Assembly: GCF_022921095.1 (NCBI RefSeq)
Contig: NZ_CP095053.1
Coordinates: forward strand, 3,762,501 to 3,826,500
Direction: 5' to 3'
DNA length: 64,000 nucleotides
Origin: Hymenobacter aerilatus
GTDB taxonomy: Bacteria > Bacteroidota > Bacteroidia > Cytophagales > Hymenobacteraceae
The translations under genes were made by a program, and so were the position numbers. A model generated the notes under the pieces. That model worked only from the letters and a program-made list of their open reading frames with translations, ran no database searches and had not been told where the DNA came from. Positions 8,405 to 16,859 of this stretch are shown piece after piece. How positions within the stretch are numbered: position 1 is the stretch's first letter; every line of letters begins with the position of its first letter.

Positions 8405-8434
8405 AGCCCCGTTCTCACGAACGGGGCTTTTTTT
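8405..8434 (+). terminator. Intrinsic terminator of the NlpC/P60 gene
   Basis: Stem AGCCCCGTTC / GAACGGGGCT around TCAC, followed by a run of T, 30 bases after the stop. Confidence 0.9.
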
Positions 8435-8537
8435 TACCTTCGTTTCAGCTACAACTATTTCTGATTGATCTAGTATGTAGCATCGGTAGCGGTTGCGAAT
8501 AGCCGTTGCCCTGTATTTTCTCCTACTCTCCTACCCT

Positions 8538-9230
8538 ATGGCTACGAAAGCACCCAAAGGCGAACATGTTGCCTCCTCTCCCTTCTTCAAGAAGTTTCTG
8601 GGCAAAGCCGAAGAATACCTGAATAAGCCCCTGCGCATCAAACAGCTCTTGAACGATGCGTACCACAAAGCCCGCGAGAAAAATGAGTTGGGCAACCTGG
8701 CTCACGAAGCCTGGGAAACCGTGCAAACGCTGATCCGGCTGGTGCGCTCGGCCAGCTCGGGCGAGTACACCGGCCTGCCCACATCTTCCATCCTGGCGGC
8801 TGTAGCGGTGCTCATCTACTTCCTAAGCCCCATCGACGTAATTCCCGATTTCATTCCGGTGATTGGGCTGCTTGACGACGTGGCCCTGATAGCCTGGTTT
8901 ACCTCCACACTCAAAGAACAGCTCGACAAGTTTGCGGAGTGGGAGAAAACCCAGCCAGTAGTGGTAGAAGACAGCCCGGCCGCAACGGGTTTCAGCGCTA
9001 CCGTAGACAGTACTGCCCGTGTGCAAACGCCGGCTCAGGCCGCGCCCGCTGCTGCCCACGCGCCAGCACAGGAAGCTCCCGAGTCGGCCAAAAAGGCGGG
9101 TACAACAGACCTGAGCAACGACGATACCGCCCCGCACCTCCATACACAGACCGATGTAGCGGCGACTACCACCAGTAGCAGCCGCCAACCCAACACGGCT
9201 ACCCCCGACACGGGAGGCAATGTTCGATAA
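8538..9230 (+). CDS. YkvA/DUF1232 family membrane protein with disordered C-terminal tail
   Basis: 230 residues from the ATG at 8538; the frame opens earlier only with a TTG. The DUF1232 core is at about 81-120 with its hallmark LIYFLSPIDVIPDFIPVIG followed by LLDDVALIAW. The N-terminal 70 residues form charged helices. Beyond residue 130 the protein is Ala/Thr/Pro/Ser-rich and probably disordered. YkvA proteins are inner-membrane proteins without an established biochemical role. The gene is alone, and a bidirectional terminator separates it from the convergent carrier-protein gene. Confidence 0.85.
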   Translation: MATKAPKGEHVASSPFFKKFLGKAEEYLNKPLRIKQLLNDAYHKAREKNELGNLAHEAWETVQTLIRLVRSASSGEYTGLPTSSILAAVAVLIYFLSPIDVIPDFIPVIGLLDDVALIAWFTSTLKEQLDKFAEWEKTQPVVVEDSPAATGFSATVDSTARVQTPAQAAPAAAHAPAQEAPESAKKAGTTDLSNDDTAPHLHTQTDVAATTTSSSRQPNTATPDTGGNVR

Positions 9231-9252
9231 GTAGGGTTTCCCTACCCTATCA

Positions 9253-9294
9253 GCCCGAAGGCCCGCCACACAGTTGTGTGGCGGGCCTTCGGGC
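9253..9294. terminator. Bidirectional terminator-like hairpin
   Basis: A nearly 20-base-pair stem starting GCCCGAAGGCCCGCCACAC with its exact complement, between the convergent YkvA-type gene and the carrier-protein gene. It is short of U on both sides but very stable. Confidence 0.8.
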
Positions 9295-9316
9295 ATTTAG
9301 TTGAACGCTTATCAGT

Positions 9317-9586
9317 CTAAGCGGCCTGGTTAGCTGCTTCGGGCGTGTGCTCGGCTACGTAGGTCACAAAGTCGCTCACGGTCGTAAGAGGTACTTCATC
9401 GGGAATGACAATGTGGAAGCTCTGCTCCAAAGCCAGAATGATGTTGACCACATCCAGTTGGTCGAGGCCCAGCTCGTGGTTGAGGCGACTGCGCAGCCGA
9501 ACGGGACGCATAGGACGGCGCTGGCTGACAATACGCAACACTTGTTGCTCAATAGATTTAACGGCTGGGGTAGAGGTAGGTAGCAT
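9317..9586 (-). CDS. Acyl carrier protein-like, lacking the phosphopantetheine serine
   Basis: An 89-residue protein with the four-helix ACP pattern: helix I SIEQQVLRIVSQ, then HELGLDQLDVVNIILALEQSF, then PDEVPLTTVSDFVTYV. In active ACPs the start of helix II reads DSL, and the Ser carries the 4'-phosphopantetheine arm. Here it reads D-Q-L-D (Q43, codon CAA), so the normal attachment residue is missing although the flanking residues are kept. It may be a structural or regulatory ACP paralogue, for example binding a partner without carrying an acyl chain. Residues 22-34 are unusually arginine-rich (RRPMRPVRLRSR), unlike acidic ACPs. It stands alone after the RND gene, with no fatty-acid genes nearby. 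Confidence 0.75.
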   Translation of the reverse strand: MLPTSTPAVKSIEQQVLRIVSQRRPMRPVRLRSRLNHELGLDQLDVVNIILALEQSFHIVIPDEVPLTTVSDFVTYVAEHTPEAANQAA

Positions 9587-9642
9587 AAAAAAAGAGAAAG
9601 AAACACCGCAGTTCCAGCAACCGGCAGCGGTCGGGGCCGTTT

Positions 9643-9684
9643 CTTACCGGCCGTTACCTGTTGGAGCAGGCAACGGCCAGTAAG
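9643..9684 (-). terminator. Stem-loop between the RND gene and the carrier-protein gene
   Basis: 18-base arms (CTTACCGGCCGTTACCTG and its near-complement, two mismatches) with a six-base loop, 38 bases past the RND stop on the minus strand. There is no U-run, so it may attenuate or stabilise rather than fully terminate. Confidence 0.55.
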
Positions 9685-9722
9685 GTTGGTTACGCTGGCG
9701 TGAAATTACTGTGAAATAATGA

Positions 9723-12700
9723 TTATGCTTCAGCCAGCACTGGTGGCCGGGCGGCCCGCACCTCCTCGGCATCGGCTGGGGCCTCGCGTGGGGCATCGGG
9801 GTCGATGCCCGTAATCTTGGCCCGCAGCTGCTCGTTGAGCAAGTACATTACCGGGACTACCAAAAGAGTGATAATGGTTGCAAATACCAACCCGAAAATT
9901 ATCGTCCACGCCAGCGGCCCCCAGAATACTACCGACTCACCACCGATAAAGAAGTTGGGGTGCCCAGAGTTGAATAGCTCGTAGAAGTCAACGTTTAGGC
10001 CAATAGCCAATGGAATCAGACCCAGCGTAGCAGCCGTAGCCGTCAGAATTACGGGGTTGAGGCGAGTGCGGCCGGCCGTGGCAATGGCCTCACGCAATGG
10101 CATACCCTGCGAGCGGAGCATATCGGTAAACTCCACCAACAGAATCCCGTTTTTCACCACGATGCCCGCCAGGGCAATAACCCCTACCCCCGTCATCACG
10201 ATGCTGACATTCATGCCCGTGATGGCCAGGCCCAGCATTACCCCAATGATGGAGAAGATAACCTCCGTCAGGATGATAATGGGCTTGCTCACGGAGTTGA
10301 ACTGCGTTACGAGCACCAAGAAAATCAAGCCAATGGCCCCGATGGCGGCCACGCCCAAGAAGTTCGAGGTTTCCTGCGTGTCTTCCTGGGCCCCGCCCAT
10401 CTTGATGGTGTAGCCGGGCGGCGTTGGGTACGCCCGCAGCGCTTGTTCAATCTGCTGCACCACCGTAACGGGGGCGTAGCCGTTGAGCACGTTGGAAGAA
10501 ATGGTAATCACGCGCTTGGTGTCTTTGCGCTTGATACCGCCGTAAGTACTACCGTACTTCACGTCGGCCACCGCCGACATGGGCACCTGGCGGATGGCAC
10601 CGGTAGCGTCGCGGAAGGTGAGTGGCGAGTTCAGGATAGCATCTACGTCGTCGCGGTAGGGCTTGGCGTAGCGTACCTGAATCGGATATTCATCGTCGGA
10701 GGTCTTGAATTTGCTGGCCTCGAAGCCGTAAATAGCCGTGCGCACCTCCGAGCCAATCTGGGCCGTGCTGATGCCCTCGCGGTTGGCACGGGTCCGGTTG
10801 ATGTTGACGGCAATTTCGGGGTTGCGGTCTTCCAGGTTGGAGCGCAGCTGCTCCACGCCACCAATGTTCAGTGAATCGACATAGCGGGTTACTTTTTTGG
10901 AGAGCTTGGCCAGAGTCGGGTAGTCGTCGCCGGCTACTTCAATAGCAATGGCTTTGCCCACGGGCGGACCGCTGGCTTCCTGGTCCACCGAGATTTCGGC
11001 GCCGGGAATTCCTTTCACCACTTCCCGGATTTTATCCATGTAGGTGCTGGTGGCCGGACCAGTCCGGTCGCTGGTTTCCTTGAAAGCCACGGCAATCTTG
11101 GCCAGATTCGACTGCGACACGCCCGTAGCGGTAGCCTCGCCGGGGTCGTTGGCCCCAATGGCTACGTTGGTAATCACCGATTCCACGTCGTGGTTTTCGC
11201 GACCAATCACGCCATAAATGCGTTTTTCCAGCATGCGGGCCACAGAGTCGGTTACCTCTACCCGCGTACCCACCGGCATTTTCAGGTAGGTGTAGATAAA
11301 TTTCGGGTCGCCCGAGGGAAAGAAGTCAATTTTGGGTGAGCGGGCACCTAGTGCCATAAAGGCTACCACGAAGAGCACTACCATCGACAGCATGATGGTG
11401 ATGGGCCAGCCAATTGCCCAGTGCACCAGCCGCTCGTAGCCATGCTGGAAACGGGGCAGCACTTTGGTCTGGAAGCCCGCTATCAGGTGCACGAACACGA
11501 ACTTATCGAGGAAGCACAACGCGATAATGGTCACGAACAGGTTGCCCACAAACGTAGAGCCCGCGAAGTAGCCAATCAAAGCAATCAGCAACAGCACGCC
11601 CATACCAATCAGGAAATTGCGCGTGAGCTTGGGCTTGCGGTCTTCGGCGTGGTGGTCTTCTCGCTCCATAAACGACACGGCAAACACCGGGTTCATGATG
11701 AAGGCTACCACCAGCGACGACATCAGCGTCAGGATCAGCGTAACGGGTAGGTAGAACATGAACGAGCCCACAATGCCGGGCCAGAACATAAGCGGCACGA
11801 AGGGTGCTACCGTTGTGAGCGTACCGGCCAGCACAGGTATAAACACCTCACCAGCAGCATACTTGGCCGCTTGCGCCGTAGTTAGCTCGGGGTGCTCATG
11901 TAGCAGTCGGTGGGTGTTCTCAATTACCACAATGGCATCGTCGACCACAATACCCAGCGCCAGCAGGAAGGCGAAGAGCACAATCATGTTGAGCGAGAAA
12001 TCGAAGGTCGGCAGCAGCACGAAAGCCAGGAACATCGACAGCGGCACCGACAGCCCCACGAACAGGGCATTGGTGGTGCCCATGAAGAACATCAGAATCA
12101 CCGTCACCAGCAGGAAGCCGATGATGATGGTATTGATCAGGTCGTGGAGCGTAACGCGGGTATCGTTGGAGGTGTCGCCCGTTACGGTGATAGTCAGCTC
12201 CTTGGGCAGCGTTTCCTCGGCTTCTTCGATGATCTGCTTGATCTTATCGGAGGCGTCAATCAGGTTTTCACCCTGGCGCTTCACCACGTTTAGCGTGATG
12301 GCAGTTTTGCCATCGAGGCGGGCATATGACTCCCGGTCCTTGAAGGCATCCTGCACGGTGGCAATGTCGCCGAGGCGCACGGCCGCACCGTTCAGGTTTT
12401 TCACCTGAATGTTGGCAATATCAGCGGCATTGGCGTACTGACCAGCTACCCGCACGGCGCGTTTCTGGTCACCCACATCCACCGAGCCACCCGAAATGGT
12501 GATATTCTCGCGGGCAATGGCATTGCTGATATCCGTAAAGCTCAGGCGGGAAGCACGCAGGCGGTTCAGGTCCACATCCACGTTCACTTGCTGCTCCAGC
12601 GCGCCCACAATATCTACCCGCGTAATTTCGGGTAGGGCCTCAATCTGGTCCTGAAAGTCATCCGCATATTTTTTCAACTGGCTGAGGGGTAGGTTGCCTG

Positions 12701-13154
12701 CCAGGTTGATGTTCATAATGGGTAACTCGGAGATGTTTACCTCCTGCACAGTAGGCTCGGAAGGCAAGTCGTTGGGCAGTTCGGAGCGGGCTTTGTCCAC
12801 GGCATCCTTGATGAGCTGCTTGGCATACTGCACATCCACGCCAGAGTTAAACTCCACGTCCACAATGGCGTAGTCCTGGTTGGAGGTGGAGTTGATTTTC
12901 TTCACCCCGTTCACCGACTTGATTTCCTTTTCCAACTGGCGCGTCACCAGGTTTTCGATATCCGCCGGCGACGTGCCGGGGTAAATCGTGGCCACGATGA
13001 TGCGCGGAATCACGATGTCCGGAAACTTCTCCTTGCCGAGCTTGATGTACGCAAACACCCCTGCAATGCACAGGATCAAGGTGATGATGTAAATGCTCGT
13101 CTTATTGTTGATGGACCAACTGGTAGGCCCAAACTCTTTTTCTATATCCTGCAT
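9723..13154 (-). CDS. RND efflux pump inner-membrane permease (HAE1/AcrB-like)
   Basis: About 1143 residues from the ATG at 13154 (MQDIEKEFGPTSW...); a GTG sixteen codons earlier is possible. It is the proton-driven trimeric pump subunit of a tripartite efflux system. Helix 4 carries GIVVDDAIVVIEN with the paired aspartates (about residue 404) of drug-type HAE1 pumps rather than the single-Asp pattern of metal pumps. Porter-domain segments such as YPGTSPADIE and the second-half GVVKNGILLVEF motif are present. It is about 100 residues longer than AcrB. Extra hydrophobic stretches (NFLIGMGVLLLIALIGYFAG and NLFVTIIALCFLDKFVFVHL) lie between helices 6 and 7. It is the last gene of tetR-tolC-hlyD-RND, 98 bases after hlyD. 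Confidence 0.93.
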   Translation of the reverse strand: MQDIEKEFGPTSWSINNKTSIYIITLILCIAGVFAYIKLGKEKFPDIVIPRIIVATIYPGTSPADIENLVTRQLEKEIKSVNGVKKINSTSNQDYAIVDVEFNSGVDVQYAKQLIKDAVDKARSELPNDLPSEPTVQEVNISELPIMNINLAGNLPLSQLKKYADDFQDQIEALPEITRVDIVGALEQQVNVDVDLNRLRASRLSFTDISNAIARENITISGGSVDVGDQKRAVRVAGQYANAADIANIQVKNLNGAAVRLGDIATVQDAFKDRESYARLDGKTAITLNVVKRQGENLIDASDKIKQIIEEAEETLPKELTITVTGDTSNDTRVTLHDLINTIIIGFLLVTVILMFFMGTTNALFVGLSVPLSMFLAFVLLPTFDFSLNMIVLFAFLLALGIVVDDAIVVIENTHRLLHEHPELTTAQAAKYAAGEVFIPVLAGTLTTVAPFVPLMFWPGIVGSFMFYLPVTLILTLMSSLVVAFIMNPVFAVSFMEREDHHAEDRKPKLTRNFLIGMGVLLLIALIGYFAGSTFVGNLFVTIIALCFLDKFVFVHLIAGFQTKVLPRFQHGYERLVHWAIGWPITIMLSMVVLFVVAFMALGARSPKIDFFPSGDPKFIYTYLKMPVGTRVEVTDSVARMLEKRIYGVIGRENHDVESVITNVAIGANDPGEATATGVSQSNLAKIAVAFKETSDRTGPATSTYMDKIREVVKGIPGAEISVDQEASGPPVGKAIAIEVAGDDYPTLAKLSKKVTRYVDSLNIGGVEQLRSNLEDRNPEIAVNINRTRANREGISTAQIGSEVRTAIYGFEASKFKTSDDEYPIQVRYAKPYRDDVDAILNSPLTFRDATGAIRQVPMSAVADVKYGSTYGGIKRKDTKRVITISSNVLNGYAPVTVVQQIEQALRAYPTPPGYTIKMGGAQEDTQETSNFLGVAAIGAIGLIFLVLVTQFNSVSKPIIILTEVIFSIIGVMLGLAITGMNVSIVMTGVGVIALAGIVVKNGILLVEFTDMLRSQGMPLREAIATAGRTRLNPVILTATAATLGLIPLAIGLNVDFYELFNSGHPNFFIGGESVVFWGPLAWTIIFGLVFATIITLLVVPVMYLLNEQLRAKITGIDPDAPREAPADAEEVRAARPPVLAEA

Positions 13155-13252
13155 ACTGGTAGGCGTAAGGGCGGCTGGCCGCTCATCATTATTTATTCGC
13201 ACGTATCCATTCTACCGACCTTCGTTTTGCGATAGGCGGCTGCAAGCCGGCC

Positions 13253-14392
13253 CTACAGTGAAACGACCTGGCCTTCATTTAAATTCTGATACCCCGCCGA
13301 TACTACTTGGTCGTTGGGTTTCAGGCCGGTGGTCACTTCTACTTTGCCGTTGTACGTAGCGCCGGTTTCGATAATGCGCTTGGCAGCTATTTTCTGCTGG
13401 CCTTTGTTTTCTACCACGTACACGTAGCTATTCTGCTCATCACGCTGCACCAGGTCTACGGGTAGTACAGTGGCGTTCTGGCGGTTGTAGTTCTGAATGC
13501 GCACGGTAGCCACCATGTTGGGACGCAGCTTCACGGCAGCCGAGCCATTCAGGCGCAGCTCAATGGTGAAGGTGCGGCTGGTGGGGTTGATGATGCTGCT
13601 CACCGTGCGTACCGTGGCGGCAATATTCTCCTCGCCCATGTCGGGAATGCTCACTAGGGCCTTGTCGCCGGGCTTGATGCTATTGGAATAGGCTTCCGAT
13701 ATATCGGCCACAATCTTGCCGCTGGAACCGCTTACCAGGCGTACTACCGGGGTGCCAGGCCCCGACGACTCCCCTACCTTGGCCGGCACATCATCGACGG
13801 TGCCCGCAAAGGGCGCGCGCACGTTGTACTGGTCGCGCTGGCGCTGCTGGGTAGAGAGGTTATTTTTCAGCGCGTCGTAGTTGCTTTTGGCCTGCAGGTA
13901 TTGAATTTCAGTCCCAATTTCCTGGTCCCAGAGGCGCTTTTGCTTTTCGTAGAGCACACGGGCCAGCTCCAAGCGGGTGCGCAGCTCGGCAATTCCGGCT
14001 TCCAACACGGCCGCATCCAGGGTAGCCAGCACCTGGCCTTTGCTTACCCGGTCGCCGCGCTGCACGCGGATGTTGGTGATGGTGCCCGGTGCCCGCGGCG
14101 ACACGTTGGCATTCTCGTCAAAATCAGCCCTACCCTGCACTTCCAGGTAGCTGGCAAAGCTCTCGGGCTGCACATTCAGTACCGATACCGGCACGGCCTG
14201 GGCAGCAACATTGGCTTCCTTGGTGCCGGCTTTGGCTTCCAGGTCGGCAATCTTGGCTTGGGTAGCGGCTTGTTCTTTTTTGAGTTCCGCCAACTGGGCG
14301 GCCGGATCTTTATCGCCCTGACCGCAAGAAGCGGTAAGCAAGCTGATAGCTAATAGCTGGTAGCTGATAGCTTTGAAAGAGGAACGTTTCAT
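13253..14392 (-). CDS. RND efflux periplasmic adaptor (HlyD/MFP family), lipoprotein
   Basis: A 379-residue adaptor joining the RND permease to the TolC channel. It has a lipoprotein signal ending LLTASC (Cys at about residue 23), a coiled coil (about 33-60, [21 protein letters not shown]), then the lipoyl/barrel-sandwich halves. [22 protein letters not shown] and the [19 protein letters not shown] strands flank an alpha-hairpin (about 132-180). A beta-barrel and membrane-proximal domain ends [17 protein letters not shown]. Most of the signal peptide is encoded by an AGCTGATAGCT-type intergenic repeat (14340-14374), giving the unusual [11 protein letters not shown]. The second repeat copy is just upstream of the start. 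The tolC gene precedes it. Confidence 0.93.
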   Translation of the reverse strand: MKRSSFKAISYQLLAISLLTASCGQGDKDPAAQLAELKKEQAATQAKIADLEAKAGTKEANVAAQAVPVSVLNVQPESFASYLEVQGRADFDENANVSPRAPGTITNIRVQRGDRVSKGQVLATLDAAVLEAGIAELRTRLELARVLYEKQKRLWDQEIGTEIQYLQAKSNYDALKNNLSTQQRQRDQYNVRAPFAGTVDDVPAKVGESSGPGTPVVRLVSGSSGKIVADISEAYSNSIKPGDKALVSIPDMGEENIAATVRTVSSIINPTSRTFTIELRLNGSAAVKLRPNMVATVRIQNYNRQNATVLPVDLVQRDEQNSYVYVVENKGQQKIAAKRIIETGATYNGKVEVTTGLKPNDQVVSAGYQNLNEGQVVSL

Positions 14393-14454
14393 ATGAACTG
14401 AGGAGAGTATCTGGGAGAAGAGCTAATAGCTAGTAGCCATCAGCTAACAGCTTT
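14340..14454. repeat. AGCTNNTAGCT tandem repeat pair flanking the hlyD start
   Basis: Two blocks made of roughly 8-base units AGCTGATAGCTAATAGCT, at 14340-14374 (inside the hlyD signal-peptide codons) and 14421-14454 (upstream of its ATG). The units are self-complementary, so the two blocks can pair across the ribosome-binding region. A related element lies at 39669-39748 in the ATP synthase operon. Confidence 0.8.
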
Positions 14455-14462
14455 GGTATAAC

Positions 14463-16007
14463 TTATTTCGTGTACAGCGTGCCGCTGGCTTTGTCGTAAT
14501 CGACTTTGGCTACCAGCGCATCGTAGAGCGCCGAGTAATAGTTGGTTTGAGCTTGGCGCAGGTCGGTTTCGGCCGTAATCAGCTCCACGTTGGAGCCTAC
14601 CCCCTCCTGAAACTTGACTTTGGCTACCCGTGCTACTTCCGTAGCCAGCTCCAGGTTGGCGCGCTGGTTGGTCAGCACATCCAGATCGTTTTGCAGCGTT
14701 GTCTGGCTCTGGGTGCGTTGCAGGTCGATGCTCTGCTGCAGGGTAGTAAAGCCGGTGTTGATTTGTTTCAGCGTCAGCTTGGCCGACTGTACCTGATACT
14801 TCTTACGAAAACCGTCGAATACCGGGATTTGCAGCTGCAAGCCCACGTTGCCAAAGGCAAACCAGTTCTGGTTGGGGAAGTTCGTAACGGGGTCTATTGA
14901 ATTAGGACCACGCAGCTCTAGCAGCGTTGGCAGCGAGCGAGCGGACCCCAGGAAGCCGTATGCCCCTACCAAGTTGAGGGTAGGCAGGTAACCAGCTTTC
15001 TGATTGCGCACGTCCAGCGCAGCCAGGTCGCGCTGGGTTTCCAGCACCGAGTATTCGATGCGGTTTTGATAATTGAACTCAGCATTGGCCTGAGCCAGGC
15101 TCTGCTTGAGGCGCTCGGCATCCAGCACGGCGGTGCTTAGCGAGTCGGTGAGCTGCACGGGCTGACGCTGGTCGAGGCCCATCTGAAACTTCAGCAGCGC
15201 TACGCTCAACTCAATCAGGCGCTCAGCGTTTTGCTGCTCAATGCGCAGATTGTTGCGCTGCACTTGCAGGCGCTGCACATCCAGCTTTTCCGCAAAGCCG
15301 GCTTCAAACGTCTTCTGCGTTTGAAACAGCAACGTATCCAGGCGCGCTACGTTACGCGACAGTAGCTCCAGCCGCTGTCCGGCTACCAACGTGCTGTAGT
15401 AGGCTTTCGACACCTGCTCTACCACGTCGATTTCGCTCTGCTTGGTTTGCTTCACCGAGAGCTGCTGGTACACCTTAGCTGCTTTCAGCCCCAAAAGGTA
15501 GGAGCCATTGAACAACTGCTGCGAGGCCGAAGCTGAGGCATTGCCTTGGTATTGAAAACCCAGCGCCAGCGCAATAGGAGGCTGGGGTACTGGCTTATCA
15601 TAGGCAGGTTGCAGCGTTACAGCTTGGCCGCCTTGCGCCGCAGTTATGTCACTGGGGGTGAGAGTAGCACCAGCTAATTCTCCTCGCCCCCCACCAATAG
15701 CACCGAAGTCAACCAAGGAGCGTTGTAGCTTGTAGTTGTCTGTCACGGAAGCTGCAACGTTTATCTGCGGCAGCCCCTGAGACTTCACCTGTCCTACCTG
15801 CGCGGCGGCCAGCTCCTGGTCTATGCGCGAGGACTGAAGCGTAGATTTGTTTTTAACAGCATAATCGATGGCCTGGGGCAGTGACAGGGCCATGGGCGCA
15901 CTAGTAGCTACGGGCTGGCCAGTAGCCGGCGTTTGGGCGAGCATCTCATGCAGGCTCAGGAAACCCAGCACTGCAAGTAGCAGTAGTAGGCGGCAGATGT
16001 TTTTCAT
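14463..16007 (-). CDS. TolC family outer-membrane efflux channel
   Basis: 514 residues: signal peptide MKNICRLLLLLAVLGFLSLHEMLA, then the typical duplicated TolC layout with long helices rich in Gln, Leu and Ala. The first half includes LSLPQAIDYAVKNKSTLQSSRIDQELAAAQVG, the second FDGFRKKYQVQSAKLTLKQI and EVARVAKVKFQEGVGSNVELITAETDLRQAQTNYYSALYD. It forms the trimeric outer-membrane exit duct for the HlyD/RND pair encoded next. The N-terminal insert (about residues 105-150) is a Gly/Pro-rich, probably surface-loop segment. It starts 33 bases after tetR, so the four genes are very likely one transcript. Confidence 0.92.
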   Translation of the reverse strand: MKNICRLLLLLAVLGFLSLHEMLAQTPATGQPVATSAPMALSLPQAIDYAVKNKSTLQSSRIDQELAAAQVGQVKSQGLPQINVAASVTDNYKLQRSLVDFGAIGGGRGELAGATLTPSDITAAQGGQAVTLQPAYDKPVPQPPIALALGFQYQGNASASASQQLFNGSYLLGLKAAKVYQQLSVKQTKQSEIDVVEQVSKAYYSTLVAGQRLELLSRNVARLDTLLFQTQKTFEAGFAEKLDVQRLQVQRNNLRIEQQNAERLIELSVALLKFQMGLDQRQPVQLTDSLSTAVLDAERLKQSLAQANAEFNYQNRIEYSVLETQRDLAALDVRNQKAGYLPTLNLVGAYGFLGSARSLPTLLELRGPNSIDPVTNFPNQNWFAFGNVGLQLQIPVFDGFRKKYQVQSAKLTLKQINTGFTTLQQSIDLQRTQSQTTLQNDLDVLTNQRANLELATEVARVAKVKFQEGVGSNVELITAETDLRQAQTNYYSALYDALVAKVDYDKASGTLYTK

Positions 16008-16040
16008 ATAGGAAAAAAGCGAGAGGACAAGATGAAAAGG

Positions 16041-16658
16041 CTATTCGGCCTCTGTTACCTGGCGGTATTGGTTGATAAGTCGATGACCTTTCAGGGAGGA
16101 AATACCCAGTAGAAAATGCTCCAGGCATACCGTGTGCAGCTGAATCAGCTCAAACTGCCGGTGCGGAAAAATATCGGAGTTGAAACACAAGTCTATTTCA
16201 GCCAGGCGCAGGCGCCCCAGCACGTCTAGGTCCAGATCCGGGCGGTACACGCCTTCGGCCATGCCACGCTTCAGGTTGTCAATTACTTTCTGCAGCATAA
16301 AGGTTTTTTTATGCTCCTCGAATAGTGCCCAGGCCTGCGGATGATACTTCTGCAAATCATAGAAGATACTGGGGTGCAAGTCACTCAGAAACTGTCGGTG
16401 CCACTGCATCAGCTGAAACATTTCTTCCAGTGCATTAGCAGCATCACCGAAAGGCGCTTCGCAGGATGCCTCCTCTATCAAATGCTGCTGAATGGACGTG
16501 TGCACAATCTCATCCTTGTTGCTGAACCACTTATACAAGGTCTTTTTCGACATGGCCAAGTGGTTGGCAATGTCATCCATCGACACGCTTCGGATACCGT
16601 TGCGCATAAACAAGTCCCTAGCAGCGTGCAATATTCTGTCTTTCGTCTCCGTACTCAC
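16041..16658 (-). CDS. TetR/AcrR family transcriptional regulator of the efflux operon
   Basis: About 205 residues from the GTG at 16658. The TetR helix-turn-helix is at about residues 8-50: KDRILHAARDLFMRNGIRSVSMDDIANHLAMSKKTLYKWFSNKDEIV, with the typical recognition helix SKKTLYKWF. The rest is an all-helical ligand and dimer domain. It is the first gene of the efflux operon, so repression of its own promoter would control the pump. A perfect 9-base inverted repeat (16675-16702) lies directly upstream, over the promoter. The -7 box at 16663-16670 ends five bases before the start codon, so the mRNA may be nearly leaderless. The frame extends a few codons further only through a TTG inside that box. 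Confidence 0.88.
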   Translation of the reverse strand: MSTETKDRILHAARDLFMRNGIRSVSMDDIANHLAMSKKTLYKWFSNKDEIVHTSIQQHLIEEASCEAPFGDAANALEEMFQLMQWHRQFLSDLHPSIFYDLQKYHPQAWALFEEHKKTFMLQKVIDNLKRGMAEGVYRPDLDLDVLGRLRLAEIDLCFNSDIFPHRQFELIQLHTVCLEHFLLGISSLKGHRLINQYRQVTEAE

Positions 16659-16662
16659 GCCA

Positions 16663-16702
16663 CAAAGATACAAGGGAAACTTTAATTGATTCCAAAGTTT
16701 CC
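16663..16702 (-). promoter_or_regulatory. tetR promoter -7 box with overlapping TetR-type operator
   Basis: On the minus strand TATCTTTG (16663-16670) matches the Bacteroidota -7 box. Immediately upstream is a perfect inverted repeat, GGAAACTTT (16675-16683) and AAAGTTTCC (16694-16702), with a 10-base spacer. The geometry fits a TetR dimer blocking its own promoter. That this TetR binds here is inferred. Confidence 0.65.
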
Positions 16703-16793
16703 ATTCATTTTTTCAGATACTTTTTCACCGCCTGTGCAGACGCGCAGCCTTATAGAATACTTTAGCCTCCTCGCACTTTTTTTCTGTCCGGCG

Positions 16794-16806
16794 CTGACGT
16801 CGTCAG
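16794..16806. promoter_or_regulatory. Small palindrome upstream of ispF
   Basis: CTGACG-T-CGTCAG is a perfect 6-base palindrome with one central base, 54 bases before the ispF start. TATCTTGG, one base off the -7 consensus, follows shortly downstream, so this could be an operator. It may also be chance. Confidence 0.35.
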
Positions 16807-16859
16807 AGTCTGGCATGGGCCGTATCTTGGGCCTTCATTTTCCATTCCCTGCATTTCCT

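Noticed and set aside
11758..12408. 216-codon plus-strand frame within the RND gene
   Set aside because: Ser/Thr/Met-rich antisense shadow of a clear RND permease.
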